DNA of 64,000 nucleotides from Phycisphaerales bacterium (GTDB lineage: Bacteria; Planctomycetota; Phycisphaerae; Tepidisphaerales; Tepidisphaeraceae), in contig JADLBV010000022.1 of assembly GCA_020847545.1 (NCBI GenBank), positions 1 to 64,000 of the forward strand, read 5' to 3'. The notes below the pieces were generated by a model, which was not told where the DNA came from, made no database searches, and saw only the letters and a list, made by a program, of their open reading frames with translations. Positions 18,026 to 26,702 of the stretch are shown piece by piece. Each line of letters begins with the position of its first letter. Position 1 is the first letter of the stretch. The position numbers and the translations under genes were made by a program.

Positions 18026-20107
18026 ATGGCCAAAATAGCAACCTCGGATCAGTTGGAATTTGAAACCCAAGGAATCGGCAAACCCATGAAAGCATCGGAA
18101 GCGCCCGCCTCAAACAAAACATCATCCAAATCCACCGCCGCACGCGACCAGCGCGAAACCGCCGAGTCGATGGCCTCCAAACAAAAGGAGATCGCCGTCA
18201 GCGAGTTCTTCGCCAAGAACCGCCACCTGCTCGGTTTTGACAATCCCCGCAAGGCGCTGCTCACCACCGTCAAGGAAGCCGTGGACAACGCCCTCGACGC
18301 CTGCGAAGAGGCCGGCATCCTTCCCGAAATCTGGGTCAAGATCGAAGCGCTCAACGGCGGGTCAAAAACCCCGTCCGCATTGCCACCTGAAAAACCATCC
18401 AAGAAGAAAAAAGACAATCAACCCTCACTCATTGAAGCCACCAATCCCGAACTCGCCCAACCAGTCGCCCCTTCCATCGCCAATGCAACGCGATTTCGCG
18501 TCACCGTTCGCGACAACGGCCCCGGCATCGTCCGCGCCCAAATCCCCAATGTTTTCGGCCGGCTTCTTTACGGTTCCAAATTTCACCGTCTGCGAATGAG
18601 CCGAGGCCAGCAGGGGATCGGCATCAGCGCCGCCGGCATGTACGGCCTGCTCACCACCGGCCAAAGCGTCCAGATCGTCTCCCGCACCGGCAAAAAGAAA
18701 CCCGCCCATCGGTTTGAACTGCAAATCGACACCCTCAAAAACCGCGCCGAGATCATCGTCGATCAGGAAGTCTCATCCTGGACCCTCGAAAACCTCCCCT
18801 ATGTCGAAGGTGGCCCCGAAGGCCAGGAGATGGAGCGCGGCACCGAAGTCACCATCACCCTCGAAGCCAAATTTCAACGTGGCCGGGCGTCGGTGGACGA
18901 ATATCTCGAACAGACCGCCATCGCCAACCCACACGCCTTCATCCACTGGATCGCCCCCGATGGCGTCACCCGCGATTTCCCCCGCGAAGTGCTGGAGGTG
19001 CCCCCTTCCCCCCAGGCCATCAAACCCCATCCCTATGGCGTCGAACTGGGCGTGCTCATTCGCATGTTGAAGGAGACGGACCACAAACATCTGGGCGCGT
19101 TTTTGCAGGAGGAATTTTCCCGCGTCTCCTCCAAAGTCGCCAAGGAAATCTGCGAAAAAGCGGGCCTCAGCACCAACACCTGGTGTACGCAGGTGGCCCG
19201 CGAGGAGGCCGACCGTCTTCACGCGGCCATTCAAGACACCAAGATCATCGCCCCGCCAACCGATTGTCTGGTCCCCATCGGTCCGCAACAAATCCTCAAA
19301 GGGTTGCTCAAGGAAATCAAAGCTGAATTTTACACCGCCGAAACCCGCGAGCCGGCCGTCTATCGCGGCAATCCGTTCCAGATCGAAGTCGGCATCGCCT
19401 ATGGAGGCAACCTGCCGGTCGAAGACCAGGCCCGCGTGATCCGATTCGCCAACCGCGTGCCGTTGCTCTATCAACCTTCCGCCTGTTGCATCACCAAGAG
19501 CGTGATCGACACCAACTGGCGAAACTATGGCCTGAGCCAACCCCGCAGCGGCCAACCCGAAGGGCCACTGATCATCTTCGTCCACATGGCCAGCGTCTGG
19601 GTTCCATTCACGAGCGAATCCAAGGAGGCCATCGCCGATTACGATGAGATCCGCAAGGAGATCAAGCTGGCGATTCAGGAGTGCGGCCGCAAGCTCAACA
19701 CCTACATCCGCCGACGACAACGCATCGCCCGCGAAGGCCAACGCCGTCACATTTTTGAAAAATACATCGGCGAAGTCGTCATGGCCTGCGACAAGATGGC
19801 AACCATCGACGCCAAGAAGCTGTATGCCCAGCTACAGGAGGTCGCCAAGATGCGCACCGCCACGGCGGATGTGCAGTTTGACGAGGATGGCAACCCCATC
19901 AGGCCAACCCCCGGCGCCGGCCGACTGGAAGGAGACGACAACGTGGTCGTCATCGAAAGCGCCGTCAGCGACGCCGCCGAAGCCGCCACCGAGGAGGTCT
20001 TGGAACCCGAAACCGACGAGGCCAAACCGACGCGCAAAAACGCCAAGGCCAAATCCAAGGGTTCCAAATCCCAAAACGACCTGTTTGCCGACACCGAAGC
20101 GGCCTGA
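18026..20107 (+). CDS. top6B: DNA topoisomerase VI subunit B
   Basis: This is the ATPase subunit of type IIB topoisomerase, which gates and relaxes DNA together with subunit A. The product has 693 residues; the ATG at 18026 follows AGGGAGGAG. The GHKL fold is clear: VKEAVDNALDACEEAG (Glu84, Asn88, Asp91), VRDNGPGI (about 161-168), the ATP lid YGSKFHRLRMSRGQQGIG and GTEVTITLEA. An insert rich in Lys and Pro (about 112-150) separates the first two motifs. The transducer domain follows and the tail is acidic then basic. Topoisomerase VI is typical of archaea and plants and is only sporadic in bacteria. Confidence 0.96.
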   Translation: MAKIATSDQLEFETQGIGKPMKASEAPASNKTSSKSTAARDQRETAESMASKQKEIAVSEFFAKNRHLLGFDNPRKALLTTVKEAVDNALDACEEAGILPEIWVKIEALNGGSKTPSALPPEKPSKKKKDNQPSLIEATNPELAQPVAPSIANATRFRVTVRDNGPGIVRAQIPNVFGRLLYGSKFHRLRMSRGQQGIGISAAGMYGLLTTGQSVQIVSRTGKKKPAHRFELQIDTLKNRAEIIVDQEVSSWTLENLPYVEGGPEGQEMERGTEVTITLEAKFQRGRASVDEYLEQTAIANPHAFIHWIAPDGVTRDFPREVLEVPPSPQAIKPHPYGVELGVLIRMLKETDHKHLGAFLQEEFSRVSSKVAKEICEKAGLSTNTWCTQVAREEADRLHAAIQDTKIIAPPTDCLVPIGPQQILKGLLKEIKAEFYTAETREPAVYRGNPFQIEVGIAYGGNLPVEDQARVIRFANRVPLLYQPSACCITKSVIDTNWRNYGLSQPRSGQPEGPLIIFVHMASVWVPFTSESKEAIADYDEIRKEIKLAIQECGRKLNTYIRRRQRIAREGQRRHIFEKYIGEVVMACDKMATIDAKKLYAQLQEVAKMRTATADVQFDEDGNPIRPTPGAGRLEGDDNVVVIESAVSDAAEAATEEVLEPETDEAKPTRKNAKAKSKGSKSQNDLFADTEAA

Positions 20108-20134
20108 AACCAAACCCATTAACCGAGAAAACCC

Positions 20135-21241
20135 ATGGCAACCAAAACCAAAAAGCACGCCGATACCGCCAAAAAACTGGAAAACATGGCGCAGGTCGTC
20201 GTCAAATACGCCAAGTCCAAGGAAGACCCCGGATTTGACATCCCATCCCGAACGCTTTCCAACGCGCGGTTCGATGAGAAGAAAAAAATCATCACCATGG
20301 GCGAAAGCGTCCAGCGCCGGAATTTCTTCAACCTTGGCCAGGCGAAAAAGTTCATGCAGACGATGCTCATCGCTTCCGGATGCAAGGAACTGGCGGATCA
20401 GGCCAAAAGCACCTCGATCCGCGACATGTACTATCACACCAAGCACACCATCGAGGGAACCAGCGAAAACACCTTCGACGATCAGTCCGAATCCGATCCG
20501 ATCATCGAAGACCTCGAAGTCGCCATCACCAGCCTGCGAGAAGAGTTGGGATTGTTCGCTGAAAACCGCGGCGCGATGGTCGGCCCGATGACGCTGGTGG
20601 ACAATGGCGACACCATCGACCTGACCCGCATGGGATCGGGCGGATGGGCGGTCCCTTCCATCGTTGAAGACGACATCATCCAGTTCAAAAAGCACAACGC
20701 CAAATACATCCTGTTGATCGAAAAAGGGGCGGTCTGGAACCGGTTCAACCAGGACCGATTCTGGGAAAAGGAAAAGTGCATCATCATCCACGGCCAGGGC
20801 CAGCCGCCGCGCGGCGTGCGCCGGTTGATGTACCGATTGCACAACGAGTTGAAACTGCCGGTCTATGTCCTGACCGACAACGACCCGTGGGGCTATTACA
20901 TCTATTCCGTGGTGAAGCAGGGTTCAATCAACCTCGCCTTTGAATCGCAGCGCATGGCCGTGCCGGCGGCGCGGTTCATCGGCATGAGTTCGTTCGACGT
21001 TGAACGGTTCGGCATCAACAAGACCGTCACCATCAAGCTGACCGATGAGGACACCCGCCGGGCCAGGGAGATCATGAACTACCCGTGGTTCAAGAATAAA
21101 AAGGACTGGCAGAAGGAAATTCAGAAGATGCTCCAGTCGCAGGTCAAACTGGAACTCGAAGCGCTCAGCTCCAAGGATTTTTCCTTCATCACCGAAACGT
21201 ATCTGCCTGAAAAACTGAAGAAAAAACAGTGGCTAGATTGA
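20135..21241 (+). CDS. top6A: DNA topoisomerase VI subunit A (Spo11-like)
   Basis: This is the DNA-cleaving subunit, homologous to the meiotic nuclease Spo11. The product has 368 residues. The winged-helix domain carries the catalytic tyrosine in TSIRDMYYHTKHT (Tyr99 or Tyr100). The Toprim domain has the acidic residues in ILLIEKGAVWNRF (Glu196) and YVLTDNDPWGYYIY (Asp248, Asp250). It starts 27 nt after top6B, so the two are one operon and should be made in equal amounts. Confidence 0.96.
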   Translation: MATKTKKHADTAKKLENMAQVVVKYAKSKEDPGFDIPSRTLSNARFDEKKKIITMGESVQRRNFFNLGQAKKFMQTMLIASGCKELADQAKSTSIRDMYYHTKHTIEGTSENTFDDQSESDPIIEDLEVAITSLREELGLFAENRGAMVGPMTLVDNGDTIDLTRMGSGGWAVPSIVEDDIIQFKKHNAKYILLIEKGAVWNRFNQDRFWEKEKCIIIHGQGQPPRGVRRLMYRLHNELKLPVYVLTDNDPWGYYIYSVVKQGSINLAFESQRMAVPAARFIGMSSFDVERFGINKTVTIKLTDEDTRRAREIMNYPWFKNKKDWQKEIQKMLQSQVKLELEALSSKDFSFITETYLPEKLKKKQWLD

Positions 21242-21255
21242 ACGCAACAACCGGC

Positions 21256-23265
21256 ATGAAAATCGGAACGTATTATTATCCCGAACAATGGCCGCGATCC
21301 CAATGGGAGCGTGATTTTGACAACATCGCCGCGATGGGGCTGAAGATCGTCCACATGGGGGAGTTCGCATGGTTTACCATGGAACCGTCCGAAGGGGATA
21401 TTCAGCTTGATTGGCTGGGCGAATGCGTCGAAATGGCCGCGTCGCGGAAGCTGGATGTCATCCTCTGCACCCCCACCGCCGCCCCGCCGATCTGGCTGGT
21501 GCAAAAACACCCGCAAATTCTCATTCTCGACCGTCATGGCGGATGTCAGCGGTTCGGCGGGCGTCGCCATTATTCACCGACATCCCCCGACATGCACGAG
21601 GCGACAACACGCATTGTCACCGCGCTGGCAGACCGTTTCGGCGGACATGGTTCCATCATCGGCTGGCAGATCGACAACGAATACAGTGGCGCGTTTGACC
21701 AAAACGAACACGCGCACGTCGCGTTTCGCCAATGGTTGCAGGATCGCTACGGCACGCTCGATGAATTGAACCGCGCCTGGGGATGCCAATTCTGGAACAC
21801 CTATTACACGGATTTCAATCAGATCCTGCTGCCGGTGGACCGCGATCCGCGTTATGCCAACCCGCATCAACATCTGGACGCCTCGCGGTTCTGGTCGAGC
21901 GCCTATGCCATATTCAACAAAATTCAGGCGGATATCCTCAAATCACGCCTCAAACCATTGTCGGATGGCAAGCCTCCGTTTGTCACAACCAACTTCATGC
22001 CGTTCCATCCCGATTGCAATCCGGCCGATATGGCAAGCGAACTGACCTTGATGTCATGGGATTCCTATCCGGTTGGGATTTTTGGAGATCAGCTTTCGGA
22101 TGAAACCTTTCGCATCGGCAACCCCGCCCAGATCGGCCTGATGCACGATGTGATGAAAAGCCGCCTCGACCGCTGGGCGCTGATGGAGATTCAGCCGGGT
22201 CAGGTGAACTGGTCCGAAGCACCGGTATTGGTGCATCCCGGCGCGGTTCGATTGTGGCTGTGGACGGCCTTTGCCCACGGCGCGGAATTTGTCACCACCT
22301 ATCGCTATCGCCAAGCGCGATTCGGCATCGAGCTGTTTCATCATGGATTAGTCGGACCCGATGGAACCACCCCCAGTCCCGGCGGGCGCGAATTTGTACA
22401 GACCATCGACGAGATCAAGCACCTGGATGTCAACCGGCTCAACACCCCCCCCGCCGGCGCCGCAACGAACGCCAAGGTTGGATTTTTATTTGATTTCGAG
22501 CAACTCTGGTATTTCCTGACGCTGCCACAGGCGCCCAAATGGAATCTGGTCGAATTCTGGCAGACGTGGTACGCCGCGCTGATGAAGTTGGGGTTGAACG
22601 TGCAAATCATCCACCCGGATCGCCCCTGGCCGGACGATCTGTCATTGATCGTCGCGCCCGCGATTCAGATGGTTGATGGTGAACTGATCGCTCGACTGGA
22701 ACAACACATCCAACACGGCGGCCACCTGCTGCTCACCTGCCGCAGCGCCCTGATGGACCGCAATGGCCAGCTTTGGGAAGGACCGGCCGGGAAACCGATC
22801 CTGGACCTGATCGGCGGCGCGATCGAAGCCTATGATGCGCTGCCCAAATCCGTCGTCGGGATCGTCGAGATGGATGGTAAAAAGTACCCTTGGAACGTCT
22901 GGGGCGACCTGCTGTATGCCCAGCCGGACACCAAGGTGCTGGCCAAATATGCCGACCAGTTTTACGCCGATGCCGCCGCCATATTGCAAAAGCAGCACGG
23001 TGAATCGACCGTCACCTATTGTGGCGTTTATCCCAATGACCCACTGGCCGAAGCGGTCATTGAAAAACTGGCAAGTCAACTTAAAATTCCCGTCGTCACG
23101 TTGCCACCGCGCGTGCAGTGGCTTCGTCGTGGCGGTTACAATATTCTGTTGAACTATCAGGACAAACCGGTGGATGTGCCGGCTTCCAAAACCGCACGCT
23201 TCATCATCGGAGATCGCCAGATCGAACCGGCGGGCGTTGCGGTCTGGGAGGAAAATAACCCATGA
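21256..23265 (+). CDS. Glycoside hydrolase family 42 beta-galactosidase
   Basis: This enzyme probably releases beta-linked galactose from oligosaccharides. The product has 669 residues, from the ATG at 21256 (MKIGTYYYPEQWPRSQWERD). The TIM barrel shows GWQIDNEYS (acid/base Glu) and ALMEIQPGQVNW (nucleophile Glu), both in family positions. A trimerisation domain and a C-terminal beta domain follow. No signal peptide is present, so it acts in the cytoplasm. Its stop overlaps the next gene's start (ATGA), so the pair likely serves one sugar pathway; the specificity is not shown by the sequence. Confidence 0.92.
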   Translation: MKIGTYYYPEQWPRSQWERDFDNIAAMGLKIVHMGEFAWFTMEPSEGDIQLDWLGECVEMAASRKLDVILCTPTAAPPIWLVQKHPQILILDRHGGCQRFGGRRHYSPTSPDMHEATTRIVTALADRFGGHGSIIGWQIDNEYSGAFDQNEHAHVAFRQWLQDRYGTLDELNRAWGCQFWNTYYTDFNQILLPVDRDPRYANPHQHLDASRFWSSAYAIFNKIQADILKSRLKPLSDGKPPFVTTNFMPFHPDCNPADMASELTLMSWDSYPVGIFGDQLSDETFRIGNPAQIGLMHDVMKSRLDRWALMEIQPGQVNWSEAPVLVHPGAVRLWLWTAFAHGAEFVTTYRYRQARFGIELFHHGLVGPDGTTPSPGGREFVQTIDEIKHLDVNRLNTPPAGAATNAKVGFLFDFEQLWYFLTLPQAPKWNLVEFWQTWYAALMKLGLNVQIIHPDRPWPDDLSLIVAPAIQMVDGELIARLEQHIQHGGHLLLTCRSALMDRNGQLWEGPAGKPILDLIGGAIEAYDALPKSVVGIVEMDGKKYPWNVWGDLLYAQPDTKVLAKYADQFYADAAAILQKQHGESTVTYCGVYPNDPLAEAVIEKLASQLKIPVVTLPPRVQWLRRGGYNILLNYQDKPVDVPASKTARFIIGDRQIEPAGVAVWEENNP

Positions 23266-24374
23266 AAAAACAAATTCGGGTGGGCGTCATCGGCTGCGGT
23301 GCGATCAGCGGGGCATACCTGGGGATGGCAAAAAATTTCCCCATGGTGGAGATCGTCGCGTGCAACGACCTGGACATGGACAAAGCACGCGCCAAGGCGG
23401 CGGAATTTGGCGTGCCCAAGGTCTTGAACATCGATCAAATGATGGCGTCGTCTGAGATCGACCTGATCTTGAATTTGACCATTCCCAAGGCGCACGTCGC
23501 GACGGCGCTGCGGGCCATTGAAAACGGCAAACACACCTACAGTGAAAAGCCACTGGGAGTGGATCGAGCCGAGGGATTGAAGCTGCTGGAGGCGGCGAAA
23601 AAGAAAAACGTCCTCGTCGGATGCGCGCCCGATACATTCATGGGGGCGGGAATCCAAACCGCACGCAAGCTGCTGGATGATGGGATCATCGGCAGGCCGG
23701 TGGCGTTCACGGCATTGATGATGTGTCCGGGGCATGAAAGCTGGCATCCCAGCCCGGAGTTTTATTATCAAGTCGGCGGCGGGCCGATGTTTGACATGGG
23801 GCCGTATTATCTGACGGCGTTATTAAACCTGCTGGGTCCGGTCAAACGACTGAGCGGCATGGCATCGGTGGCGATCCCGCAGCGCACCATTACCAGCAAG
23901 GACAAATTTGGCCAGACGATTGTCGTCCAGACGCCCGACCACATCTGTGGCATGCTCGAATTTCAAAACGGCGCCGTGGGGAACATCATCACCAGCTTCG
24001 CGACACGGTTTCCCACCTATGACGGCAGGCAGCCAATCACAATTTATGGCACGCAGGGGACGATGCGCGTGCCGGACCCGAACGATTTTGACGGGCCGGT
24101 GCATTATCGCCGCAAGGATGATGCGGACTGGATCGAGGCGCAGCCGGAGTTTGTAAAAGGGTATGGGCGGTCCATCGGCGTGGCGGACATGGCCTATGCG
24201 ATGCAAAGCGGGCGTGCCCATCGCGCCGATGGCCAGCAGGCATACGCGGTGCTGGATTTAATGCAGGGTTTTCTGGACAGTTCCGAAAGCGGGCGCTCAT
24301 ACGAGCCAAAAGCCGCATATGAGCGGCCCGCCCCCATGCCGGCGGGATTGCCGTTTGGGGTGTTGGATTTTTGA
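23262..24374 (+). CDS. Gfo/Idh/MocA-family oxidoreductase
   Basis: An NAD(P)-dependent sugar or inositol dehydrogenase-like protein of 370 residues. The N-terminus is a Rossmann fold (VGVIGCGAISGAYLGMAKNF). The conserved EKPLGVDRAEGLKLLEAAKK lies near residues 94-113, and GGGPMFDMGPYYLTALLNLLG in the C-terminal domain carries the family's Asp in the active-site region. It is translationally coupled to the GH42 gene. The substrate cannot be read from the sequence. Confidence 0.9.
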   Translation: MKKQIRVGVIGCGAISGAYLGMAKNFPMVEIVACNDLDMDKARAKAAEFGVPKVLNIDQMMASSEIDLILNLTIPKAHVATALRAIENGKHTYSEKPLGVDRAEGLKLLEAAKKKNVLVGCAPDTFMGAGIQTARKLLDDGIIGRPVAFTALMMCPGHESWHPSPEFYYQVGGGPMFDMGPYYLTALLNLLGPVKRLSGMASVAIPQRTITSKDKFGQTIVVQTPDHICGMLEFQNGAVGNIITSFATRFPTYDGRQPITIYGTQGTMRVPDPNDFDGPVHYRRKDDADWIEAQPEFVKGYGRSIGVADMAYAMQSGRAHRADGQQAYAVLDLMQGFLDSSESGRSYEPKAAYERPAPMPAGLPFGVLDF

Positions 24375-24381
24375 TCAAACC

Positions 24382-24417
24382 CCCTCCCTCGCCCTCCCCC
24401 GGAATACCGAGGGAGGG
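24382..24417. repeat. G/C-rich inverted repeat between convergent genes
   Basis: CCCTCCCTCG (24382-24391) pairs perfectly with CGAGGGAGGG (24408-24417) across a 16-nt loop. It lies between the stop codons of the oxidoreductase (plus) and the DAHP synthase (minus). It may act as a two-way terminator without a T-run, or be a REP-like element; the large element at 61288-61397 is of similar style. Confidence 0.7.
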
Positions 24418-24429
24418 AACCAGAGCGAG

Positions 24430-25452
24430 CTACACCTCCCGGTCAACGGCCGCGGCAATTCGGCGTATTGCTTTCATCATGTCGGCGAACATCGGCGGCG
24501 TGATGGATTGAGCGCCATCGGTCATGGCGTGTTCGGGGTCGTTGTGAACCTCGATGATCAACCCATCCGCCCCGGCCGCGACGGCGGCCCGGCACATGGA
24601 ATCAACCAGGTTGCTTTTGCCCGTCCCCTGACTGGGATCGACGATCACCGGCAGATGGGTGACACGATGCAATTCAGGGACGGCCGCCAGCGCCAGGGTG
24701 TTGCGGACGTATTCCTCGTAAGTGCGAATACCCCGCTCACACAGCATCACCTTCTGGTTGCCGTGTGACATGATGTATTCGGCCGCCAGCAGAAATTCCT
24801 CCAGCGTGGCGCTCATGCCCCGTTTGAGCAAAATGGGTTTGGGCTGATCGCCAACGGCATTGAGCAAATTGAAATTCTGCATGTTACGGGCGCCGATCTG
24901 TAGCACATCCGCATACTTGGCCACCAGCGCCACCTGCTCCACCGCCATGACTTCGGTGACGATGGCCAGGCCGGTCTGCTCGCGCGCTTCGGCGAGGATG
25001 TCCAGCCCCTTTTCAGCCATTCCCTGGAAGGAATAGGGATTGGTGCGCGGCTTGAACGCGCCGCCGCGCAGGGCAACCGCCCCGGCTTCCTTGACCGCAT
25101 GGGCAATTTCAAGTGTCTGCTTCTTGCTCTCGACGCTGCACGGCCCGGCGATGACGCCGATGCGCTTGCCGCCGATGCGGGCGGAAGCATCCGACCCCAT
25201 GGGGACGACCGAACGCTCCTTTTTCATCTCCAGCGAGGCCATCTTGTATGGGGCCAGAATCGGCACGACACGATCCACCCCATCGACATTTTCCAATACG
25301 CCGTGGTCCTTGAACCGGTCGTTGCCGATGACGGCGACCACCGTGCGTTCCTCGCCTATGATGACATGATCCTTCAATCCCATTTCGCGCACCCGTTTGA
25401 CAACATGTTCAACCTGTTCTTTGGTTGAACCTTCCTTCATCACCACAATCAT
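24430..25452 (-). CDS. aroF: 3-deoxy-7-phosphoheptulonate (DAHP) synthase
   Basis: This enzyme joins phosphoenolpyruvate and erythrose 4-phosphate, the first step of the shikimate pathway. The product has 340 residues. Residues 1-75 form a ferredoxin-like regulatory domain as in Thermotoga-type enzymes, where it binds aromatic end products. The barrel shows [49 protein letters not shown] and [15 protein letters not shown]. The ATG at 25452 has AGGAG 8 nt upstream. It is preceded by an aromatic-rich leader peptide and a terminator, which points to attenuation control. The gene symbol follows common usage for this subfamily. Confidence 0.95.
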   Translation of the reverse strand: MIVVMKEGSTKEQVEHVVKRVREMGLKDHVIIGEERTVVAVIGNDRFKDHGVLENVDGVDRVVPILAPYKMASLEMKKERSVVPMGSDASARIGGKRIGVIAGPCSVESKKQTLEIAHAVKEAGAVALRGGAFKPRTNPYSFQGMAEKGLDILAEAREQTGLAIVTEVMAVEQVALVAKYADVLQIGARNMQNFNLLNAVGDQPKPILLKRGMSATLEEFLLAAEYIMSHGNQKVMLCERGIRTYEEYVRNTLALAAVPELHRVTHLPVIVDPSQGTGKSNLVDSMCRAAVAAGADGLIIEVHNDPEHAMTDGAQSITPPMFADMMKAIRRIAAAVDREV

Positions 25453-25515
25453 GATCGGACTCCTTGAAGTTTGAATCGCCAGTATCGAAACACGTTGACC
25501 TCGCTGAACACAAAT

Positions 25516-25543
25516 AAAAAACCCCGGGATCGGCGTCCCGGGG
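25516..25543 (-). terminator. Intrinsic terminator (attenuator) upstream of aroF
   Basis: On the minus strand a GC-only stem, CCCCGGG (25537-25543) with CCCGGGG (25522-25528) around an 8-nt loop, is followed by a run of six T (25516-25521). It lies 64 nt before the aroF start and 28 nt after the stop of the leader peptide, so it would stop transcription before aroF unless prevented. The weaker TTTT on the plus strand makes that direction less likely. Confidence 0.85.
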
Positions 25544-25571
25544 CTTTTGATTACTTGATGAATCGAACCAC

Positions 25572-25646
25572 TCAGGACGCGCGTTGGCCGGCCGGATAAA
25601 AATATCCGTTAAACCAGAAGCCAAAACCCGCGAATCGAGTGTTCAC
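25572..25646 (-). CDS. Aromatic-rich leader peptide of aroF
   Basis: A 24-codon frame from GTG (25646) to TGA (25572) encodes a peptide with the core [14 protein letters not shown]: five Phe, one Trp and two Tyr in 14 residues. Such runs of codons for the pathway's end products are the mark of ribosome-mediated attenuation, as in the phe, trp and pheST leaders. A hairpin (CGGATA with TATCCG) covers the last Tyr-Phe-Tyr codons, so ribosome position would change the RNA folding. The start GTG lies about 7 nt after a -10-like box and has no Shine-Dalgarno sequence. It is too short for standard gene calling. Confidence 0.75.
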   Translation of the reverse strand: MNTRFAGFGFWFNGYFYPAGQRAS

Positions 25647-25653
25647 AGGGTCA

Positions 25654-25681
25654 AATTTATCATGGTTTGGGATGGAGTCAA
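25654..25681 (-). promoter_or_regulatory. Promoter of the aroF leader transcript
   Basis: On the minus strand TTGACT (25681-25676), a 16-bp spacer and TAAATT (25659-25654) precede the leader peptide. Transcription would start near 25647, next to the GTG start, so the leader mRNA would be nearly leaderless. Confidence 0.55.
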
Positions 25682-25705
25682 ATATTTTTCAGATTTTTTG
25701 GCGAC

Positions 25706-25734
25706 TTGAGGGATAAATCCGCCGGCGATATGTT
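25706..25734 (+). promoter_or_regulatory. Promoter of the hydroxyacid dehydrogenase gene
   Basis: TTGAGG (25706-25711), a 17-bp spacer and TATGTT (25729-25734) lie 6 nt before the ATG at 25741. The arrangement again predicts a leaderless mRNA, although GGGGA directly before the ATG could also act in ribosome binding. It is divergent from the aroF leader promoter 25 bp away. Confidence 0.5.
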
Positions 25735-25740
25735 CGGGGA

Positions 25741-26691
25741 ATGCAAGATAAACCGGTTGTATTGGTGACGGAAGGTGGCGATCCAAGGCCGTTGGCGTGG
25801 CTCAAGGAGCGGGCCCGGGTGATCGAGGCGAAGGTGGATGAGCCTGCGTATGGTGAGGCGCTGGGACAGGCACAGGCATTGAGCGTCCGGACATACACCA
25901 GGGTCAATGATGCGTTGCTGGATCGGATGCCGAAATTGCGTGTGGTCGGCCGGGGCGGGGTGGGGTTGGAAAACATTGATGTGGCGGCCTGTCGGGCGCG
26001 GGGGGTGGAGGTGGTCTATACCCCCGATGCCAATACGCTTGCTGTGGGAGATTATGTGATCGGTTATATCCTGCAACTGTTGCGACCGTGGGAATTGTTT
26101 TCGGATGCGGCCTATACGCCGGCCGAATTTAAGCGAATTCGCAATACGGTTCGGGGCAGGCAGTTGAATGAGTTGACGATTGGGATTTTGGGGATGGGTC
26201 GGGTTGGCCGGCGGGTGGGTCATCTGGCGGCCAACGGGTTTGGGATGCGGGTGTTGTACAACGATCTGTTGGATGTGGGGGGCCAATTGTCGTTTCCCGC
26301 GCGATCGGTGGACAAGGAGACGTTGCTGGGTGAGGCGGATGTATTGACGATCCATGTGGACATGCGGCCGGGGAATGAAAATCTGGTGGGTCGAGATCAA
26401 CTGGCGCGGATGAAGCCGACATCGGTGGTGATCAACACCAGCCGGGGGGAAGTATTGGACGCGGCCGCGTTGGCGGAGGCGATCAGGTCAAAGAAATTGT
26501 TCGGCGCGGCATTGGATGTGTTTCATCCAGAGCCGCCGGGGGATGATTTTCCACTTTTGGGGTTGAACAACGTGCTGTTGACGCCGCATATCGCAGCGCG
26601 GACGCAAACCGCGATGGAGAACATGAGCTGGGTGGTGCGGGATCTGATGGAGGTTCTTGAGGGAAGAAAGCCGAAATATCCCGCGCCGTGA
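25741..26691 (+). CDS. D-2-hydroxyacid dehydrogenase (phosphoglycerate dehydrogenase-like)
   Basis: An NAD-dependent enzyme of 316 residues that oxidises a D-2-hydroxyacid, possibly 3-phosphoglycerate in serine synthesis. The NAD fold shows ILGMGRVGRRVGHLAANGFG. Catalytic residues of the family are present: Arg in INTSRGEVLD, the Glu/Asp region DVFHPEPPGDD and His in LLTPHIAARTQTAMENMS. There is no C-terminal ACT domain, so full-length SerA is not proven; glyoxylate or hydroxypyruvate reductases are alternatives. Confidence 0.88.
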   Translation: MQDKPVVLVTEGGDPRPLAWLKERARVIEAKVDEPAYGEALGQAQALSVRTYTRVNDALLDRMPKLRVVGRGGVGLENIDVAACRARGVEVVYTPDANTLAVGDYVIGYILQLLRPWELFSDAAYTPAEFKRIRNTVRGRQLNELTIGILGMGRVGRRVGHLAANGFGMRVLYNDLLDVGGQLSFPARSVDKETLLGEADVLTIHVDMRPGNENLVGRDQLARMKPTSVVINTSRGEVLDAAALAEAIRSKKLFGAALDVFHPEPPGDDFPLLGLNNVLLTPHIAARTQTAMENMSWVVRDLMEVLEGRKPKYPAP

Positions 26692-26702
26692 TTGAGAAAC
26701 AA

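Noticed and set aside
18773-19750. 325-codon minus-strand frame opposite top6B
   Set aside because: Antisense shadow; Gly/Asp/Phe-rich composition without motifs.
25556-25575. GGTTCGATTC-like tRNA T-arm on the minus strand
   Set aside because: No acceptor, D or anticodon stems can be drawn around it; chance similarity.
25409-25624. 71-codon minus-strand frame across the aroF leader
   Set aside because: It is in another frame, overlaps the aroF start and spans the terminator; the aromatic 24-codon frame explains the region better.
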